NCBI GenBank assembly: GCA_903946795.1
Contig: CAJAXB010000015.1
Location: forward strand, 1 to 41,953
Direction of reading: 5' to 3'
Length of the DNA: 41,953 nucleotides
Origin: an uncultured Candidatus Saccharibacteria bacterium
GTDB taxonomy: Bacteria; Patescibacteriota; Saccharimonadia; Saccharimonadales; AWTP1-31
Positions 37,501 through 41,953 of the stretch are shown piece after piece. Under the pieces are notes generated by a model. That model worked only from the letters and a program-made list of their open reading frames with translations. It did no database searches and had not been told where the DNA came from. Positions within the stretch are counted from its first letter, which is position 1. Each line of letters starts with the position of its first letter. Position numbers and translations under genes: made by a program.

Positions 37501-40500
37501 ACAAGGCCGTACGTTGGTGCTATTGGTTCTTGAAGAATAAGACCAAGGGTATATGGAACATCTATACCAATACCGACACCAACCAGACCACCCGAAATTG
37601 ATGCACCGCCCTGTGAAGTGCTTTGCATTGTATTCTTAACCTGTCCTGTAGCATATGAGGATTGGATTGTGCCGCTACCGGCATATACGCCAACCAGACC
37701 AGCATTAATAGAGACTAAGCCTGTTGGGCTTTCTGCATTGACATTACCTGTTGCGTAACTATTGGATATTACATAATTTCCATTCTGATCACCTGAGTTA
37801 AGCATGATGCCAGAAAGACCGCCTGCAACACCTATGTATACAGGGTACTTGTTTGTATCAGCTGGTAACGTATTTATTGCTCGTACGGCTCCCGTTGCAT
37901 GACTGTTTACGATGCGTGATTGCAATAAAGCACCACTCAAGCCGCCCATTACTCCACCGTACGCATTACCGAATACTTGTTCATCTAGTGTACTTGCGGA
38001 ACAGGTACTGACAGCGCCAGACGCTGAAGACGACTCAATACTTACGCCACTTCCAGCACCGATTAAACCGCCAAGGGCACCGACGCGCACCTGGCTAGGC
38101 GCTTGACAGGCACTTACAAGTCCAGATGCTGATGAATTTCTAATAATAACGTTTTGCGATGATAATGTATCGCGAATTTGTGTTGGTGTATTATCTTGAA
38201 TACCAAGCAAGGCTAATGCAGCCCTTGAAGATCCTACGCCGAGCAAGCCTCCCCCAATATTAGCTTCTACAGATGCGGATGAGCTACTATTCTGTATTGT
38301 CAGAGTCACTGGTTCTGGAGACTGCAGGTCAGGACGAGATGCAGCAATCGCAACAATACCTCCTGAAATAAATCCGAATACTGAGCCATTGGATGACAAG
38401 TTATCAAGTGTCAGAGATGTATCTTGCCCCTCAAAATCGAGGAGCACATTATTGGTTGTCGTAAATGTTGATAATGGTATGACTATTCCAAAGACACCGC
38501 CACTCACTGCACCACTCACAATAGTGTTATTGACTTGTATATTGGAATAAGTACCGCTGCCACCAACTACACCTGCCACCGTTCCGAGTGCCCAGCGGGT
38601 AAGTGTCTCTACTCCACCGATAGTCTGCTGTCCTGCTGTTTGACCTGCGTTAATCGCTTCTTCTTGAGTTGGTATTTGTGGGTTTGCTGGATCTACAGGA
38701 AGAGTTGGTGCATCGGGGAGGCCATTGCCATCAGTATCGATTTCAGGTACTAGATTAGCAATTCCACTAACGGAGCTGTTAGAAATCTTGATGTTTTGTA
38801 AGTTTGCTCCCGCTACCACACCAAATAGTCCTGCACCTTCATACTTTGTTCCGTCATTAGTCGTCGTAACATCTATTGTCAAATTACTAATTGTGTAGCC
38901 TCTACCATCCAAAGAACCAGCGAAAAAGAGTTTCCCGTTACCGACAGGTTGAAAATTTACGCCGTCACAGTCAATATTGGCTGTTAGTATATATGCCCCG
39001 TCAAGGTCGTCACGCATTCCCTGCAATTCCCCACAATTAGAAATTGTATGGTTGATCACGGCAGTTGTAGATGCAGTAATTATATCTGACCATGGCCCGT
39101 TGCCTGCTGCGTTAACAGCACTTATCTGAAATTCATATGATGTCTGTTCACTAAGGCCCCTAATGATAGCTTGCAAATTAGAGTATTCTATAATCCCATT
39201 CTCAACCCAATCCGTCGCTCCAGTTTTTCGATAACGTAATTGGTAGCTTGTTGCAGTCTCGACAGCGTCCCAATTAAAGGTAAAGGATTTTGCAGCAGGC
39301 GTATTTTGTATATTTTGCGGGGCAGTCTCTGGCATGCCAGTAGCAAAATTATACTCATTTGAGTATAATCCACTGCCAAAATCACTCATGGCCCTGATTC
39401 TAAAATCATAGTTTCCTGGAATAGTGAGTCCGGATAATACAGCGCTTGTATTTGTACTGATCCCGTCATCATAGTAGGCCCATGAATACTGATCTGATCC
39501 ATGGTTTCGATAATAAATTTGGTAGTCAGTTATTCCATCTGACCGGCCTCCCTCAACTGCCGACGCTGTCCATGAAATATCAAAATCGTTTCCATCTCGT
39601 GTTACGAGTAAATCGGTTGGTGGATTTGCACGAACTGATCTTTGCTTAAGCGTAGGTAATGCAGACCCTGTAAGCTCCCAATCTGAAGTTCTGTCCCATG
39701 TGCCATAAACTGCTCGATTACTATCGTAAAAATATCCAGGTTCGCTGCCATCAGTATTCACCGCAGTACAGGCACTAGCAACTGTTCCTGCACACTCGCT
39801 GAGCTCGACTGCAGTACTATCAAAATAATTTGATGTAATGTCTAGATCGTTAATCTCAAGATTACCAACAATTCCGCCCTTGTAACCAAGAGAACCAGTG
39901 ACGGAGCTAAGTGTAAAGTTATTAACAATTTGAGGGTTATTCGTTGGGTCATCACTAGAATATCGAGCAACACGTCCAACAATTCCGCCCTGATTTGCAG
40001 AATTAGCTGAACAGAAAATATTACCTGTAGAGTAATCCTTGGCCACTGTTGAAAATGCATCCGAGTAGCCTACTATACCTCCACAGTTTAGTCCTGAAAA
40101 GTTATTAGAATCATTAGTACCCATTGAAATATCGCTCACGGAATAGCTATCGATTAAGCTACCAGTCGAATTATTGTAACCGTCCATCAGTCCCGCAATA
40201 CCGCCTAAATTTGCGTTTCGTTCAGTTAAGTCGGATTGCGATAGACTAACCAGTCCAGTAACCTTTGCATACGAAATATAACCTCGATTAATCCCTGCCA
40301 GGCCGCCAACATTTGTAGATTGGCTGTTTCCTTGCACGTTCAGCTCACTATATATATTTTTGAGTTGTATACCGCTCAGCAGTTCACCGGCGATGACTCC
40401 AACATTAGAACCGCCGTTTATTGCTACTTGCCCTGTGGTAGCTGGGCCATTTAAAAAACGAAGATTGGTTACAAAACTTGCATTAGTAGTATAACTAAAT

Positions 40501-40889
40501 AGCCCTACAGCATATTCAGTGGGTCTGTTAATATATAGCCCCGTGATCGAGTAGTTTCGTCCGTCCAAGCTTCCTGAAAAATTTATTGGTTGGAATCCTT
40601 GTCCATTATTCCAGTTGACCGTATCGTTACAATCAATGTCTTGTGTAAGCACAAAATAGTTGGTTGGTGCAGTGTTCATTTCCTGCAGTTGTGCGCAGTT
40701 GGTGATACGATATGGCACATCAAGCGTACCTTCTCCGACACCGCTAAACGCTTTTGCGGTATTTGGGCTGACAACTGAAATATAATAAACACCAGTAAAA
40801 AGTGCTATCAATGCAAAGAAAGATAGACCTAAAATTCTAATTCTTTTGGTAGAACCCCCAAAAAATTGTTTTTGCTCCTGAATTTTCAT
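34521..40889 (-). CDS. Giant GLUG/Fn3 surface protein with C-terminal histidine-kinase module
   Basis: 2122 aa: N-terminal TM; repeated GGLxGxxxGSxIxNSYATGxV; Fn3-like segments (~39.07-39.64 kb); TM VAQSLPYLFILLLLLLAALYSW; THYLNTPSAIMGGAVELL; two TMs; N-box VLDNAVKFSNDGG, DQGIGIS, YEGIGLDLYA. Confidence 0.9.
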   Translation of the reverse strand: MKIQEQKQFFGGSTKRIRILGLSFFALIALFTGVYYISVVSPNTAKAFSGVGEGTLDVPYRITNCAQLQEMNTAPTNYFVLTQDIDCNDTVNWNNGQGFQPINFSGSLDGRNYSITGLYINRPTEYAVGLFSYTTNASFVTNLRFLNGPATTGQVAINGGSNVGVIAGELLSGIQLKNIYSELNVQGNSQSTNVGGLAGINRGYISYAKVTGLVSLSQSDLTERNANLGGIAGLMDGYNNSTGSLIDSYSVSDISMGTNDSNNFSGLNCGGIVGYSDAFSTVAKDYSTGNIFCSANSANQGGIVGRVARYSSDDPTNNPQIVNNFTLSSVTGSLGYKGGIVGNLEINDLDITSNYFDSTAVELSECAGTVASACTAVNTDGSEPGYFYDSNRAVYGTWDRTSDWELTGSALPTLKQRSVRANPPTDLLVTRDGNDFDISWTASAVEGGRSDGITDYQIYYRNHGSDQYSWAYYDDGISTNTSAVLSGLTIPGNYDFRIRAMSDFGSGLYSNEYNFATGMPETAPQNIQNTPAAKSFTFNWDAVETATSYQLRYRKTGATDWVENGIIEYSNLQAIIRGLSEQTSYEFQISAVNAAGNGPWSDIITASTTAVINHTISNCGELQGMRDDLDGAYILTANIDCDGVNFQPVGNGKLFFAGSLDGRGYTISNLTIDVTTTNDGTKYEGAGLFGVVAGANLQNIKISNSSVSGIANLVPEIDTDGNGLPDAPTLPVDPANPQIPTQEEAINAGQTAGQQTIGGVETLTRWALGTVAGVVGGSGTYSNIQVNNTIVSGAVSGGVFGIVIPLSTFTTTNNVLLDFEGQDTSLTLDNLSSNGSVFGFISGGIVAIAASRPDLQSPEPVTLTIQNSSSSASVEANIGGGLLGVGSSRAALALLGIQDNTPTQIRDTLSSQNVIIRNSSASGLVSACQAPSQVRVGALGGLIGAGSGVSIESSSASGAVSTCSASTLDEQVFGNAYGGVMGGLSGALLQSRIVNSHATGAVRAINTLPADTNKYPVYIGVAGGLSGIMLNSGDQNGNYVISNSYATGNVNAESPTGLVSINAGLVGVYAGSGTIQSSYATGQVKNTMQSTSQGGASISGGLVGVGIGIDVPYTLGLILQEPIAPTYGLVINNSYATGEVRNTKIGPGVNATISGGATGVMLGKVTLANSHALGNVVNDNRESIEVDTGVDGEAVIETVSKNDNSISIAGGLSGVAIGSDIVPIISPDVVDPATAPAAIRIDSTFAKGSVNGIIAGGLLGSGELSLSINKSYATGSVRGSLAGGIAGQLGSLSGVATAFLAGAISEIGTVSVPILGINLATYLDDSRPIDVTNTYATSNVTGLRNVFTLNPNERDPGATFVNNVSTYTPSAIGGLVGVYAAPGGLLENSYASGAISMPTVSFPQDRRPNQLKLPEIPSVAGGIIGVNFAIPKPNITKITSPEASGITDLNEFVSKPQTIRNVFSASPLSITGDTLTAGFSGLTLSPIGAVVGNDISDSNILSQSNNYFDRSKITVNDCVGPSGSAYDVVNTAYKTEYIPDANDNNLIEPNFPENWASMYIDPVVKRPSCNLVNENNKQQNYFINNKTNAPLTSWNFNGLWYTQQKDYPKFVAGAVSPENPGVGPTAPTPPTPPTPITPVIPPTEITSSFTNPTTVGYVRNIAKKLGKVNANPQRVKGLKVLIGSVPPIVAQSLPYLFILLLLLLAALYSWQALRQYSELSEYRRSLLRVIATKESVDNFLAITTHYLNTPSAIMGGAVELLTALKKITKEKAEMLTKAIKKNTDDVQQLLVDNQVSGAQSTKDLKQIHAKQTNPLFKREVWIPALISLWLIILANIMFMYAEVFSRSRIRIGIEVLLFTLSLALVVLAYRYRDMLEDTKRLAREQLRIEKELYDKRSAFIPKAAATIGANVTAIRNAGAGLKAIPQSNLFFNGLAKLEEVSVALNNLTMFADVSDNPPLFDITTYVNRVIREMQTKAQEKKITIVSDIDLGVVSRIQPAEMKQVFTSVLDNAVKFSNDGGTVNVTLHRRFNKIVMTVKDQGIGISSDKLPSLLRPFTRGTDSMQYNYEGIGLDLYADKVIIDKLGGKISITSQLNKGTTVIVALPLNRAPAKGASAIAINTA

Positions 40890-40978
40890 GCAATAAGATA
40901 TATTACCCTCTATACAATACCAAAAATTTCGGTTATGCTAAAATCAAGTTTATAAAAAAGTAGTGCGAGGAGAGTCGA

Positions 40979-41443
40979 GTGAAGGATCAACCAAATAATC
41001 AATCTGCACCTGCAGTGAACGGCAAAAATATCCTAAAGAATAAAAAGCAACTATCTCTTATTCTGGGTGTAGTTTTGGTTCTCGTTCTCAGTACTGGTAT
41101 TGCATTCTACTCTGGCATCCAGGTAGGAAAAAAAGAAGCGACAAAGGCAATAAATCGAAAAATTGGCGATTTCTTAAACCCACTAACTGCATTAGCGACT
41201 AATCCACTCTTTCCTGACTCAATCGTAGGAAAAGTTACTAATGTGAACGGTAAGTCCATTACTGTTAAACGAATAGATGGTAAGACTGAAACAATAAGTA
41301 TCACCGACAAAACACTCATAACTCAGAATACCAAGACTCTCTCAACATCAGATATCAAAAAAGATGCTAATGTAACGGTATTCACTGCAAAGAGTGCAAA
41401 CAAGGATTCTCTGAGTGCTGCTCGAATTATCGTTCGATCGTAG
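40979..41443 (+). CDS. Hypothetical protein with N-terminal TM and DUF5666-like segment
   Basis: GTG start after GGAG; TM LSLILGVVLVLVLSTGIAFYSG; KVTNVNGKSITVKRIDGKTETISITDKTLI. Confidence 0.7.
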   Translation: MKDQPNNQSAPAVNGKNILKNKKQLSLILGVVLVLVLSTGIAFYSGIQVGKKEATKAINRKIGDFLNPLTALATNPLFPDSIVGKVTNVNGKSITVKRIDGKTETISITDKTLITQNTKTLSTSDIKKDANVTVFTAKSANKDSLSAARIIVRS

Positions 41444-41953
41444 TTAGTCTCGCTTTAGCATAACGGTAAAGGCTTCTGCAGGAATATCAACTTTTCCAAA
41501 ACGCTTCATGCGCTTCTTACCTTTTGCCTGTTTTGCTAATACTTTTTTCTTACGAGATACGTCACCACCGTACAGTCCTGTTGTCACGTCTTTTCGATAG
41601 GCTGAAATATCTTCTCGTGCTATAAACTTTCCTCCAATGCCTGCTTGCAGTGCAACCTGGAAGTTTTGTCTTGGTATTACTTCTTTTAGTTTAGTAACGA
41701 TTTCACGTCCAAGTCTTTGTGATTCACTTCTGTGTACCATGACACTGAGTGCTTCTACCATCTCGCCTGCAACATAGAAATCGACCTTTACAAGATCTTC
41801 TGCACGGTAATCATCAAGCTCGTAATTAAAGCTACCGTACCCGCTTGTAACACTCTTTAGCTGGTCGTAGAAATCAGTCAAGAGGTTGGCAAGAGGGGCC
41901 TCAAATGAAACGAGGGCTAACTGAGCGTCGACGTAGCTTAGATTTTTCTGAAT
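41444..41953 (-). CDS. lepA: Elongation factor 4 (LepA), C-terminal part (5' part beyond window)
   Basis: Frame open to window edge (IQKNLSYVDAQLALVSFEAPLANLLTDFYDQLKSVTSGYGSFNYELDDYR...GGKFIAREDISAYRKDVTTGLYGGDVSRKKKVLAKQAKGKKRMK). Confidence 0.96.
   Translation of the reverse strand: MQKNLSYVDAQLALVSFEAPLANLLTDFYDQLKSVTSGYGSFNYELDDYRAEDLVKVDFYVAGEMVEALSVMVHRSESQRLGREIVTKLKEVIPRQNFQVALQAGIGGKFIAREDISAYRKDVTTGLYGGDVSRKKKVLAKQAKGKKRMKRFGKVDIPAEAFTVMLKRD

Noticed and set aside
36889-37533. ORF of 214 aa on + strand (and 5539..5799, 26056..27090 + ORFs)
   Set aside because: Antisense to strongly supported minus-strand genes; Pro/Ser-rich or low-complexity translations typical of spurious reverse-frame ORFs.
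34521-40889. DNA-level tandem repeats in the giant gene as a mobile or CRISPR-like feature
   Set aside because: Periodicity is explained by protein-level GLUG repeats (GGLxGxxxxxSYATGxV) with diverged nucleotide sequence.

Overview
This 41,953-bp window looks like a Candidatus Saccharibacteria (TM7/CPR)-type chromosome. That placement is inferred from gene content and protein style, not from a search. Recognisable housekeeping genes are hrcA-grpE-dnaK-dnaJ with degenerate CIRCE operators, murB, glyA, an HTH-fused murA, the 3' part of lepA, rimK plus an aspartyl-protease-like partner, yaaA, bcp-type peroxiredoxin, LemA/TPM, tRNA-Lys(CUU) and tRNA-Arg(UCG). Accessory content includes three GLUG-repeat surface proteins; one is a 2122-aa protein that also carries Fn3 domains and a C-terminal histidine-kinase module. 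The strongest candidate for an undescribed system is at about 9.2-15.4 kb: an integron-like array with no visible integrase, anchored at the 3' end of tRNA-Lys(CUU). Five 30-nt repeats (GTTGC-N18-CCTCCAA on the minus strand) separate co-oriented, functionally unrelated accessory genes. Their 3' portion matches the tRNA 3' terminus (TGGCCCTCCAA), and the similarity continues past the tRNA end (TTAAAACAGA...). Several units carry a terminator hairpin just inside the tRNA-proximal end, and two cassette ORFs take their stop codon from the repeat. No recombinase gene is in the window, so mobility is an inference that needs testing.
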